Of a DNA stretch of 46,612 bases, positions 1 to 8,274 are shown one piece after another. The position numbers were made by a program, and so were the translations under genes. Origin of the DNA: Thermoplasmata archaeon (lineage in GTDB: Archaea; Thermoplasmatota; Thermoplasmata; Lutacidiplasmatales; UBA184). How positions within the stretch are numbered: position 1 is the first letter of the stretch; each line of letters opens with the position of its first letter. The stretch is from positions 1-46,612 of the forward strand of contig JAKIWO010000005.1 in the NCBI GenBank assembly GCA_022749995.1, given 5' to 3'. Under the pieces are notes generated by a model that was given only the letters and a program-made list of their open reading frames with translations, made no database searches and had not been told where the DNA came from.

Positions 1-1357
1 CCCATGGGAAGGGAGTCTGCGCAAGGGCGTGGTTACCGAAGCCGAGGTCGATGCTGACGGGAGTGGAGTAACTCTGCGCGGAGGAGTTGTCGAACTCGAC
101 GGTGCCATCGTGGGTGGGGGAGACGGTCAGGGACACCACGCCCGCCCCGAACTCCCAGAAGTCCTCGCCCGTAAGGTATCCGCCGAACAGCAGTATCCGA
201 AACTGCGAAGGATCGTAGGCCATCGTCACGTCCGTCCTCCCAGATGGGGCAACTGATGGAGTGAGACGCGACCAGACCCCACCGAGAAAGCCCCAGGTCT
301 CGTTCATTCCCCCGCCCCCGCCAAGACCCATTGCCCCCCCGAATAGGACTAGACCCCCGAGGGCCGGGTCATAATCGAACCCACCCCCATTAATCGCTGG
401 CGGTCTGATCGAACTGCTGATGTTGGTCCAATTCTTGTTAGAGTACTCCCACGTTTGGTTGCTACTCGGCCAGCCGCCGAATAGGATGGCGGCGTGGTCG
501 GGAATATCGTCAGCCAGTTGAGCCTGAGCCTCGGCTGGGGGGGCCGCACCGGAGGTCACGTTCGTCCAGGTGCCTCCAGAATAAATCCACGTGTCGTTTA
601 GATAGTTGTGGCCAGCGTCCACGCCGCCGAACAGGACGATACAGCCATCTGCGGACTCATAGCTGATGGCGGCGCCGTAGCGGGGGGAGGGCGCGGTCGG
701 TGGATGCAACAGGGTCCACGTGCCGTTGGAGTAGCTCCACGTTTGATTGGACAAGGATGTGAGGGAAGCTTCCCCCCCGAAGAACAGGACGTATCCATCG
801 GCCGCATCGTAGGCCATGCTCGAATACTCTTGCATCGGCGGGGCTGTTGAGGTGTTTATCTGGTGCCAGGACCCGTTGTAGGCCCAAGTGTCAGGCCCTT
901 CAGCGCTGAACTCAAGCAGGTAGCGGTCCTTGGCATCGTACACGAAATTGATGGCCTGTTCACCCTCTTCCGGAGGCAAGCTGGTCGGCGACAGCTTGTA
1001 CCAATTCCCTGTCTCCCCGTTCCAGCTTGACATCCTGGGGAAGTCGGGGGCTGCGCCACAATGCGAATCGTGGTTACCGACTCGAGGGCACCCAGGGGTG
1101 GCACCGACCGCTGGCTCGCTCTCAGTCGGCGGGCTACTTCGGGAATCGACCGGATCAATTGTTGGAGCCGCACCGGGGTCTAGATGGGGCGCGAGGTTCA
1201 CATACGTTTGGCCCTGCGGGGATAACCTTGGTAACTGGTGCCCCGATAGTGTCGGAGTGAACGTCAGCAGACTTAGGGCGAGGAGACTGCAAGTCAGCTC
1301 TGCCAAGTGCCGATGTCGAATAGAGTGCCAGCCGGATCCCGAAATCCATGGTGTCAT
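1..1357 (-). CDS. Secreted kelch-repeat surface protein, partial (C-terminus beyond window)
   Basis: Reading the minus strand from ATG at 1357 gives one uninterrupted frame to base 1. The ORF track omits it because no stop lies in the window. The protein starts with a hydrophobic export signal (LTCSLLALSLLTFTP), then a spacer, then about six kelch-type blades with the pattern 'YxxADGYVLFFGG', 'CIVLFGGVDAG', 'AAILFGGWPSS', 'GLVLFGGAMG' and 'FRILLFGG', joined by 'TWxYSxGTW' strands. One six-blade propeller would fit. After the last blade comes an Ig/PKD-like stretch (VSLTVSPTHDGTVEFD). It is probably secreted and cell-surface located; the ligand is unknown. It lies downstream of, and in the same direction as, a second, larger kelch gene, so the two are tandem paralogs. 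A GGAGGG stretch lies about 11 nt before the ATG. The family call is firm; the function is not known. Confidence 0.8.
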   Translation of the reverse strand, partial: MTPWISGSGWHSIRHRHLAELTCSLLALSLLTFTPTLSGHQLPRLSPQGQTYVNLAPHLDPGAAPTIDPVDSRSSPPTESEPAVGATPGCPRVGNHDSHCGAAPDFPRMSSWNGETGNWYKLSPTSLPPEEGEQAINFVYDAKDRYLLEFSAEGPDTWAYNGSWHQINTSTAPPMQEYSSMAYDAADGYVLFFGGEASLTSLSNQTWSYSNGTWTLLHPPTAPSPRYGAAISYESADGCIVLFGGVDAGHNYLNDTWIYSGGTWTNVTSGAAPPAEAQAQLADDIPDHAAILFGGWPSSNQTWEYSNKNWTNISSSIRPPAINGGGFDYDPALGGLVLFGGAMGLGGGGGMNETWGFLGGVWSRLTPSVAPSGRTDVTMAYDPSQFRILLFGGYLTGEDFWEFGAGVVSLTVSPTHDGTVEFDNSSAQSYSTPVSIDLGFGNHALAQTPFPW

Positions 1358-1577
1358 CGAACAGCTAGCCCTCCTAGATTGTGCTACTCACGCAAGATTG
1401 AGTGTGCAGACTACCGTCGACCTCCGCGACCCTTCCAGCCGGCCAATGGTTTTGCCGAAGCTTATAGTGCGCTACAAGTAGGCTTTCGAGAGATCTTGAA
1501 CTCTCCATATTCCCAATACCGTGCGGGGATCTCAAATCGGGACGTGGCTGACGAATACTCCAGCTTGTCGCACTTTG

Positions 1578-4500
1578 CTAAGTCCAAGAACTCACCGCGA
1601 ACCAGCCCGACGCAGCGACGAACTGGAAGGTGTCGCTTTCGCCTGTGGTGCCGAGTAGACCCCCCCCCAGAATGAGGACCTCCCCGTCCGGGTCCAACAC
1701 ACTGCTGTAGGCAATCGCCGCGTCGCCTCGCGGTGGCACTACACCCGTTCCGTTTCCGGTGTCGCGATGGAACATGGTACCACTCCCGAGCCAGGTATCG
1801 CTGCAAGGGTACGTAACACTGGTAGAGCTGCATCCGAATCCTCCAAACAAAACGGTCTCACTATCGTAGCCATCCCATGCGGCCGCTAGGTCCCATCGGG
1901 CTGGGGTGATCCCAGAACTCCCAAGGCTCGTCCAGCTTCCACCGGAGTAGCTCCACTCGTCCGCCAGGGCGCTTCCGCTTGTTCCGTTCCAGCCTTCGAG
2001 GAGGAGGACTTCACTCAAAGTCGGCTGATACACCATGCCGGCACCGGCACGCCCTGCTGGACCGTGGGTGCCGGTGCTTACCTGCGTCCATGCGGTCCCG
2101 CTGAATCGCCAAGTGTCGGCCCGAGTCTGTAGGCAGCCGCCGAATGGCTGCGGTACGTCCGCACATCCTCCGAACAACAGGAGATATCCGTCATGGGCGT
2201 CGAAGACCATCATCGCGTCGGCCCGCGGGGGCGGATGGGTCGAGAAGTTGACGAGTGCCCAGACCCCGGCCGGGTATGATTGGTTGGAGAGTAGCTCCCA
2301 GGTGTCTGCCATGATACCGATCCCTCCAGCCGGCGGATGCTGGAACAAACCTCCAAACACGACGACGGCCCCCAGGGTCGGATCATACGCAACGGCCGAG
2401 TCGAACTCAGGGAAACAGAGTGGGGCCGGGCAGGGGGCGTGGCCGTACGGGGGCTTCACGATGAATGGTGCGGCAATCCAGGAGCCGTTGAAGTATTCCC
2501 AGGTCGTCGCGCCGACCGGAATGCAGAAGAGGATGCAGCCACCCACGAGCACCACCCGGTTGAGTGCCGCGTCATAAGTCATGCGTGAGCCCATGCCGGC
2601 GATGGGCCGAATTTGGGAGGGAACTGGATTCGTGATAGGGTTGGCGTAGCTGTAGGTGTACCACGTGCCGCCGGTGAAGGCCGAGACGTTGCTCACTGCC
2701 GTGCGGGGTGCCACGTCGCCCCCGACGAGCAACACATAGCCAGTTCCGTTATCGTACGTCAGGGCGGTCGCCACTACCGACTGGGGGCACGTCGGGCTGC
2801 AACCAGGAGCAGCCACCGAACTCCACGTATTGGAGCTGAACTCCCAGGTCGTGTGCACATACGGGGGAGGCTGGCTCCCAAAGCTCGGGAACATGACGAC
2901 GTAGTGGTCAACAGGATCGAACACCATGGGCCCCGCACCTTGCACGCCGGGAGAGCCGACCGGGTTCAGCTTCGTCCAGGTGTCGTTGTTATTGAACTTC
3001 CAAGTGTCAGTCGGCCCCCCACCGTAGAGCAGCAGAAATGCCGGGGAGGCTTGGGCGTCGTAGGCCATGCTGGCATTGACGCGAGGTTCGGGGGAGGATC
3101 TGAGAGAACCGAAAAGACTCCATGTCAGTGCAGTACTGTTCCATGCCCAGGTATCATTGAGAGTACCCGAGGAGCCAGCTCCGCCGAACAGTATCACGCC
3201 CGGGGCTTTGACGGAGGTATTGCTCGCCATCGCCGCTCCATAACGGGCGGAGGGGCATGACACGCTGCACGAGGCTTGATTCCAGCCCCGCACTACCACG
3301 CTAAAGTACCAAGTATCGGACAGCGGTTGACCGTTTGAGCCGATTCCCCCAAACAGCACTACAAATGCGCCGTCAAACGCCGCCGAAGCGTCGAACCGAG
3401 CTGGCGGACAGGCTCCCAAATTGCAAGCTCTGACCTTCGACGGGGCGAGGGCGGAATTGCTTAGCAGAGTCCATGCGGGCGTAGCCGCGGGCAATCCTAC
3501 GTCGCATGCTCCGCTGCCGTAGGCTGCACACTTTCCGAATGTCCAAGTCTCGTTGCTGGGACAGGTGATACCGCAGCCGCCGAACAACACGACCTCGCTG
3601 TCCGTCTGGTCGTAGGCCATCGCGGCCCCGAATCGCGCGGAAGGTACGGCCGGGTGCCAAAGTGTGTAGCCATCACTTGCAGACCCATTGACGTAGGTCA
3701 CTTCGGTGTCGTCCAACGACGACCCCGAAGGGCTGGTACCTCCGAACAGGATTTCGTTTAAGCAATCGTCAGAAGCCGTCACCGTCGCATCGAATCTTGG
3801 GGGAACCGAGATGGCGGTGGGGATCGAGGCGCTGGGGCCCCAATTAACGCCGGTGGAAGGACTCATCGCCCAGCCATCTCCATCGGCTCCGAGGCTTCCG
3901 GTGGACAGTCCCGCCGTGCCGCCGAACAGGCAGGCATTTCCGGTTGCATCTCCGAATAGCGCGCTATAGAACCGGGGGGACGGCGCGTTTCCCCCACAGC
4001 CGCTCTGTGATGGGCCCCCGCAGGTGCCACGTTGCGCCCAAGCTGCGCTCGGAGTGAACTTCCAGGTGTCGCCGTAGGCGTCGCCTGTAGGGCAACCCAA
4101 CGTCCCGTTGCCGCACCCACCAAACAGCAGACCGACCTGCGCGTGTCCCGACCCGCCGATATCGGCCAGAGTCGCTCCCCACCGGTCGTTGGGGGACTTC
4201 AACGTTGGGCATGGAGATTCGATGGTGTACGGGCCGCCACAGGCATGTCCGGAGATGCTCACCTGACTCCAGGCGCCCCCGGTAAACTCCCACGTGTCTC
4301 CCAGCGAGCAGTTCCCGGGCGTATCCCCGGTGACCCCGCAGCCGCCGAACAGTAGGACGGGCCCGGGCCCGCCGCCGCTTTCATCGAGACTGCTCATAGC
4401 CAGCGCATAGCGAGGCGACGGGGATTCGGTACTCGGGCAGCTGCTCTCCCCCGGATCCCCGCACTTGACTCCGTTGATGAGAATGCGCGACCATCCCCAG

Positions 4501-5231
4501 ACCCCGCCCACCGCGGAGAACTTCCAAGTGTCACCCAGAATGCCACCGGCCGGGCAGCCAGGCAAGCTCTCGACCCAGCCGGGGTTAGGGAATTCACAGC
4601 CCCCGAACATGACCAGGTAGCCGTCGGTCGCATCGTACGCGATTCCCATGTCGTGCCGCGCCAGGGGGCATCCGGGCTCCCCAGGACACCCTGACGGAGT
4701 GATATTGGTCCAGGCCGGAGCCAAACTCGAGGAGGAACTAGTCGAGATCGACCAAGTATCACCGAACACGACACCCCGCTGCGCGAAGGGCGTGCCGTTC
4801 GTTGGCTGGTTCGGGTCTGCGCTACTCGCTCCCCCGAACAGGATGGCGTCGTTCCCCGCACCATAGCTACCGTCGAGGTCCCAGCGGCTACCGTATCGAG
4901 CCGAGGGAGAGGAGAGGTAGGTGAACGGTGGGCTCGCGGCCGGGGTTGGATCGGCCGGGACGGCGCTCGAGCAGTTCAGGGACCCCCCGCTACTGTTCTG
5001 ACAGCTCATGGAGCTTCCACCGGCCGGCCCCTGACCGCTCGCGAGGGAACTCTCGGCTTCCTGGAGCAGCTCGGCTCCCGGGTTTGGGTTCCCTGCCGGC
5101 ACTTCAGACGGTTGGGCCGGATGGGCAGCCCCGAGCTGGAGCGGCGAGGAGAGCAGCATTGACAGAGTGCCCACCATGAGCGCGAGAATCGCTAAGCCGC
5201 GTCTCGTGGCTTTGGGTCGAGATCGAATCAT
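1578..5231 (-). CDS. Giant secreted kelch-propeller protein, 1217 aa
   Basis: The N-terminus has two positive clusters followed by a hydrophobic signal segment (LAILALMVGTLSMLLSSP), then a Ser/Gly/Pro-rich linker to about residue 110. From there to the C-terminus I count about 18 repeats of the kelch blade type, each ending in a hydrophobic-FGG motif (ILFGG, VMFGG, LLFGG and so on), preceded by 'R..A.MAYD' and followed by 'DTWEF..G.W'. Eighteen blades correspond to two or three beta-propellers. Many blades carry Cys pairs (for example 'PGCPGEPGCP'), which suggests disulfides outside the cell. No C-terminal membrane anchor or sorting motif is visible; the chain ends directly on a propeller strand. 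Kelch propellers bind proteins or sugars or carry oxidase activity, but no galactose-oxidase active site is evident. The role is most likely surface adhesion or sugar binding, by inference only. Confidence 0.85.
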   Translation of the reverse strand: MIRSRPKATRRGLAILALMVGTLSMLLSSPLQLGAAHPAQPSEVPAGNPNPGAELLQEAESSLASGQGPAGGSSMSCQNSSGGSLNCSSAVPADPTPAASPPFTYLSSPSARYGSRWDLDGSYGAGNDAILFGGASSADPNQPTNGTPFAQRGVVFGDTWSISTSSSSSLAPAWTNITPSGCPGEPGCPLARHDMGIAYDATDGYLVMFGGCEFPNPGWVESLPGCPAGGILGDTWKFSAVGGVWGWSRILINGVKCGDPGESSCPSTESPSPRYALAMSSLDESGGGPGPVLLFGGCGVTGDTPGNCSLGDTWEFTGGAWSQVSISGHACGGPYTIESPCPTLKSPNDRWGATLADIGGSGHAQVGLLFGGCGNGTLGCPTGDAYGDTWKFTPSAAWAQRGTCGGPSQSGCGGNAPSPRFYSALFGDATGNACLFGGTAGLSTGSLGADGDGWAMSPSTGVNWGPSASIPTAISVPPRFDATVTASDDCLNEILFGGTSPSGSSLDDTEVTYVNGSASDGYTLWHPAVPSARFGAAMAYDQTDSEVVLFGGCGITCPSNETWTFGKCAAYGSGACDVGLPAATPAWTLLSNSALAPSKVRACNLGACPPARFDASAAFDGAFVVLFGGIGSNGQPLSDTWYFSVVVRGWNQASCSVSCPSARYGAAMASNTSVKAPGVILFGGAGSSGTLNDTWAWNSTALTWSLFGSLRSSPEPRVNASMAYDAQASPAFLLLYGGGPTDTWKFNNNDTWTKLNPVGSPGVQGAGPMVFDPVDHYVVMFPSFGSQPPPYVHTTWEFSSNTWSSVAAPGCSPTCPQSVVATALTYDNGTGYVLLVGGDVAPRTAVSNVSAFTGGTWYTYSYANPITNPVPSQIRPIAGMGSRMTYDAALNRVVLVGGCILFCIPVGATTWEYFNGSWIAAPFIVKPPYGHAPCPAPLCFPEFDSAVAYDPTLGAVVVFGGLFQHPPAGGIGIMADTWELLSNQSYPAGVWALVNFSTHPPPRADAMMVFDAHDGYLLLFGGCADVPQPFGGCLQTRADTWRFSGTAWTQVSTGTHGPAGRAGAGMVYQPTLSEVLLLEGWNGTSGSALADEWSYSGGSWTSLGSSGITPARWDLAAAWDGYDSETVLFGGFGCSSTSVTYPCSDTWLGSGTMFHRDTGNGTGVVPPRGDAAIAYSSVLDPDGEVLILGGGLLGTTGESDTFQFVAASGWFAVSSWT

Positions 5232-5500
5232 CTTCTGTGCCAGCGAGCGCTTTCGCTACTGTGCGGCGAGGCACGTCAAGGCGAGCAGACTGATACGGCT
5301 ATCGGAGAACTCTGTGGTGATCCCAGGGCTGTGCGACTACGTGCTCCTTGCGGTGGCTCAGTTATGGCGAGAGTGCGGTCCAGAAAGGTGACAGCTTACG
5401 GTCCTTGAGATACGTCGCCTTCTCCTTCGCCGAGGCCGCCTTCCTCCTGACCATGGACTCCGATAGGTTGCAAATGGTATAGACCCAGTCGTTATGGGAG

Positions 5501-5575
5501 TGCTCCCGGCGGGATTTGAACCCGCGTTACGGGGTCGAAGGCCCCGAATCCTTGGCCGGACTAGACTACGGGAGC
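5501..5575 (-). tRNA. tRNA-Glu (anticodon UUC)
   Basis: The reverse complement folds as a complete tRNA. The acceptor stem pairs GCTCCCG with CGGGAGC, with discriminator A. The D arm is GTCTAGTCCGGCCAAGGAT. The anticodon stem CGGGG/CCCCG closes the loop CCTTCGA, giving anticodon TTC. The T arm contains GGGTTCAAATCCC. The 3' CCA is not encoded. It lies 52 nt downstream of the HPS-RraA stop codon on the same strand. No clear TATA box is visible immediately upstream, so it may be co-transcribed or use a weak promoter. Confidence 0.97.
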
Positions 5576-5627
5576 AGCGGTCCCGCTCCGGGCTTCGGGC
5601 GCTAAAGGATTTCGGCGGGGGTCCGGA

Positions 5628-6932
5628 CTAGCCGACCCGCTCCCATCGCTCGAGCTTCTGGACCTTGCCCAGGGTCGAGCCGCGCCGTATCTCCTCTCGG
5701 ACGCGGTTCTCGTGCTCGAGTACGTCGAGCGCCCGGTTCGCAATCTCCTGGGCGCGTTCTCGCGGGACGACCACGAGGCCGCTCGCGTCGCCGACCATCC
5801 AATCCCCGGGGCGGACCCGCTGGCCGCCGACTGTGACCTCGACGCCGATCTCGCCGTGGCCCTTGGGCTCGCCGGCGTTCGGGGAGACGTGGCGGCTAAA
5901 GACGGGGAACCCGAGCTCCAGGATCGCGTCCAAGTCCCGCACCGCACCGTCGATCACCACGCCGCTCACCTTCCGGCCGTGGGCCGACCAGCTGGCGAGC
6001 TCCCCCCAGATGGCCGTGGTTTGCCCGCCCGCGTCGATGACTATCACCTCGCCGGGGCCGGCCCGGTCGATCGCCTCGACCGGCTTCGCCCAGTCCCCGT
6101 CGCGCGTGACGACGGTGACCGCCGGACCGACAAGCTTGGTGTCGGGGCGCGGCAGGTGCGCCTGCAGCCCGTGCAGCGCACCCTTGCGCTGCATCGCATC
6201 GGAGAGGTTGGGAGTGGAGACCTTGAGGAACGCCGAGCGGACCTCCTCGCTGCCGACCCGACGGAACTGCTCGGAGGCGACGGCGGTCCGGCTCTCCATC
6301 GCCTGGCGTAGACGGGCGGTGGCGCCCCGGATATCTTCGGACTTGGTGATCGCGCCTCCGACGATCAGGATCTGCGCACCCACGCGGGTCGCTTCGGCCA
6401 CGCTCTCGCTGGTGAGTCCGCCGGCCACGGCCACCGGCACCGGACAGACCTTGGCGAGCCGTTCGAGCTCGGCGAACGGCGTGCGGCCGGTCATCTGCAT
6501 GTCGATCCCGATGTGCAGGCAGACCGCCGCCACGCCGAGCTCGGCCACCTTGCGCGCGCGAGCCGACGGGTCCGGCACTCCGAGCAGGTCGACCACCACC
6601 TCCGCGCCGTACTTCTCCCCGCCCCGCACGGCATCGGCGATCGTCTCGTCGTCGGCGGCCCCGAGCACCGTGACCATGTCGGCGCCGGATTTCGCCGCGA
6701 TCTCCACCTCGAACGCTCCCGTGTCCATCACCTTCATGTCGGCGACGACGCGGTGCCCGGGGAACGCCTTCTTCAGTTCGCGGACCGCGTCGAGCCCCTC
6801 GCTCTTGATGAGCGGCGTGCCCGCCTCGACCCAGTCCGCCCCGCCGTCGACCGCCTCCCGGGCCGCGGCCAGCGCCCGGCTCAGGTTCTCGAAGTCGAGC
6901 GCGACCTGCAGCACCGGCCGCTCGAGCTGCAC
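5628..6932 (-). CDS. 3-hexulose-6-phosphate synthase / RraA-like fusion protein
   Basis: The first roughly 210 residues match the hexulose-phosphate synthase TIM barrel, with 'VEAGTPLIKSEG', 'VADMKVMDTGAFE', 'LGAADDETI' and 'VAVAGGLTSESV'. The remainder matches the RraA/demethylmenaquinone-methyltransferase-like fold ('TPNLSDAMQRKGALHG', 'GPAVTVVTRDGD', 'GVVIDGAVRDLD'). HPS condenses formaldehyde with ribulose 5-phosphate. In archaea lacking a full pentose phosphate route it is thought to run in reverse with PHI to supply ribulose 5-phosphate. The role of the RraA-like half is unclear; related proteins are aldolases or RNase E inhibitors. The ORF track extends to 7307, but the upstream part is low-complexity and unlike the family. 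The GTG at 6932 begins MQLERPVLQVALDF, a typical HPS start. No PHI gene is in the window. Confidence 0.9.
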   Translation of the reverse strand: MQLERPVLQVALDFENLSRALAAAREAVDGGADWVEAGTPLIKSEGLDAVRELKKAFPGHRVVADMKVMDTGAFEVEIAAKSGADMVTVLGAADDETIADAVRGGEKYGAEVVVDLLGVPDPSARARKVAELGVAAVCLHIGIDMQMTGRTPFAELERLAKVCPVPVAVAGGLTSESVAEATRVGAQILIVGGAITKSEDIRGATARLRQAMESRTAVASEQFRRVGSEEVRSAFLKVSTPNLSDAMQRKGALHGLQAHLPRPDTKLVGPAVTVVTRDGDWAKPVEAIDRAGPGEVIVIDAGGQTTAIWGELASWSAHGRKVSGVVIDGAVRDLDAILELGFPVFSRHVSPNAGEPKGHGEIGVEVTVGGQRVRPGDWMVGDASGLVVVPRERAQEIANRALDVLEHENRVREEIRRGSTLGKVQKLERWERVG

Positions 6933-7013
6933 ATCCGCGCCAGCGTGGGAGCCCTCTTTACCTGCGCCGGCGGCGACGGCCGCCGTTATCCAAGGGGTGG
7001 ACGTGCGCCGTCG

Positions 7014-7820
7014 GTGGTCTCGCCCGGCTGGGTCCGCGTCATCGAAGGGGACGCCCGCACCCTCCCCGGGGTGGGGCCGGAGTCGGTCCAACTCGTCGTG
7101 ACCTCGCCACCGTACCCGATGATCCCCCAGTGGGACCCGCTCTTCGTCGAGCTGGGCGCGGGCGGTGACTTCGCCGCGATGCATGCGGAGCTCGAGCGGG
7201 CCTGGCGGGCCTGCTTCCGGGCGCTGTGCGAGGGGGGGATCCTGGCCGTGAACATCGGCGACGCGCTGCGCACCGGTCCCGAGGGGTTCCGGCTCTGGCC
7301 GAACCACGCCGAGGTGCTGCTGCGGGCGGAGGCGGCCGGGTTCCGCCCGCTCCCGTACCTGCTGTGGAAGAAGCCGATGAACCGGCCGAACGCCTACCTC
7401 GGTTCGGGTTTCCTCCCGCCCAACGCCTACGTCACGCTCGATTGCGAGTTCATCCTCCTATTCCGCAAAGGCGGGCCGCGCCGGTTTCCCCCCAAGGATC
7501 CCCGCCGCCGCTCCTCGGGGTACTCCCGGTCGGAGCGGGACCGCTGGTTCTCGCAGCTCTGGGGCGACCTGCGCGCCGCGCGGCAGGCGACCCCGGAAGG
7601 TGGCCGCAGCGCCGCGTTTCCGCCGGAGCTGCCTCGCCGGCTCGTGCGGATGTTCTCACTCGAGGGGGAGACGGTACTCGACCCGTTCGCCGGCACCGGT
7701 ACGACCCTCTGGGCCGCGGCCGAGCTCGGCCGCAATGCGATCGGTATCGAGCGGGACTCGGCGCTCGCCGCCCGCCTCAGGCGGCGGGCGGAGCGGGGGG
7801 AGCCGGCACCGGCGGATTGA
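7014..7820 (+). CDS. Orphan DNA methyltransferase, beta class (N4-cytosine or N6-adenine)
   Basis: The protein is about 268 aa. Near the N-terminus it has the catalytic motif TSPPYP (motif IV) and near the C-terminus the SAM-binding motif DPFAGTGTTLWAA (motif I). This IV-before-I order defines beta-class amino methyltransferases. The SPPY form of motif IV is commoner in N4-cytosine enzymes, but adenine methylation cannot be excluded. The ORF-track start at 6513 overlaps the HPS gene antisense and has no family similarity. The GTG at 7014 starts just before 'VRVIEGDARTL', the usual first strand. No restriction endonuclease gene is adjacent, so it appears to be an orphan. It converges on, and overlaps by 44 nt, the last gene of the T4SS-like operon, which may be chance or may link it to the handling of imported DNA. 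Confidence 0.88.
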   Translation: MVSPGWVRVIEGDARTLPGVGPESVQLVVTSPPYPMIPQWDPLFVELGAGGDFAAMHAELERAWRACFRALCEGGILAVNIGDALRTGPEGFRLWPNHAEVLLRAEAAGFRPLPYLLWKKPMNRPNAYLGSGFLPPNAYVTLDCEFILLFRKGGPRRFPPKDPRRRSSGYSRSERDRWFSQLWGDLRAARQATPEGGRSAAFPPELPRRLVRMFSLEGETVLDPFAGTGTTLWAAAELGRNAIGIERDSALAARLRRRAERGEPAPAD

Positions 7821-8274
7821 GCCGGTGCTCCTGCTCCTCCTGCACGGCCGCGCGAAGGTAGGCCAGGGCGCGGTCCGGCAGCCGGTCGAGGTGCAGCAGC
7901 AGGTAGTGAAGGTACACCCGCTCGGGACGATGGGAGGGCCCGGGAGGACGCACCTCTACCCGCGGTCCGTACTCCTCGAGCGCCCGCAGGGTGGCGTTGT
8001 GGTGCTCGTGCGCCGGCCCGTGGAGCTGTCGACCAATTTCGCCGACCAGCGGCGGGTAGACCCGACCGACCGGGTCGTACTCCGGGTCGGGGGACACGGC
8101 TGCGGCGGCCGCATGTTGGGCCTTCAGGTGGACGTACGGGTGGGTGGGGCGGCTCGGGTCCTGGAACGCCTCGAGCGGCTGGCCCGAGACCTCCTCGACG
8201 ATCGTCCGGAGCGACCAGGACTCTCGGCGGGCGGGGGCTGGTGGCGCCTCATCCTCCGGCGGAGTCCCCATCAT
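7777..8274 (-). CDS. Hypothetical protein, last gene of T4SS-like operon
   Basis: I do not recognise this about 165-aa protein. It has an acidic, Pro/Ala-rich start, a central part rich in His (HEHHNATLRALEEYG), a predicted helical segment 'VYLHYLLLHLDRLPDRALAYLRAAVQEEQEH' and a Pro/Ala-rich tail. No signal peptide or membrane span is seen, so it is likely cytoplasmic. The start is uncertain. ATG at 8274 or 8271 overlaps the end of the VirB4-like gene by about 25 nt, while the ORF-track ATG at 8322 would overlap it by 74 nt. Overlap with the ATPase gene suggests translational coupling and a role as an accessory to that ATPase, by inference. Its 3' end overlaps the convergent methyltransferase gene. 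Confidence 0.55.
   Translation of the reverse strand: MMGTPPEDEAPPAPARRESWSLRTIVEEVSGQPLEAFQDPSRPTHPYVHLKAQHAAAAAVSPDPEYDPVGRVYPPLVGEIGRQLHGPAHEHHNATLRALEEYGPRVEVRPPGPSHRPERVYLHYLLLHLDRLPDRALAYLRAAVQEEQEHRLNPPVPAPPAPPAA

Noticed and set aside
537-543. Apparent frameshift in the partial kelch gene at a G7 (C7 on minus) run
   Set aside because: A first reading with a miscounted run gave a stop; recounting seven bases gives a continuous frame through the run.
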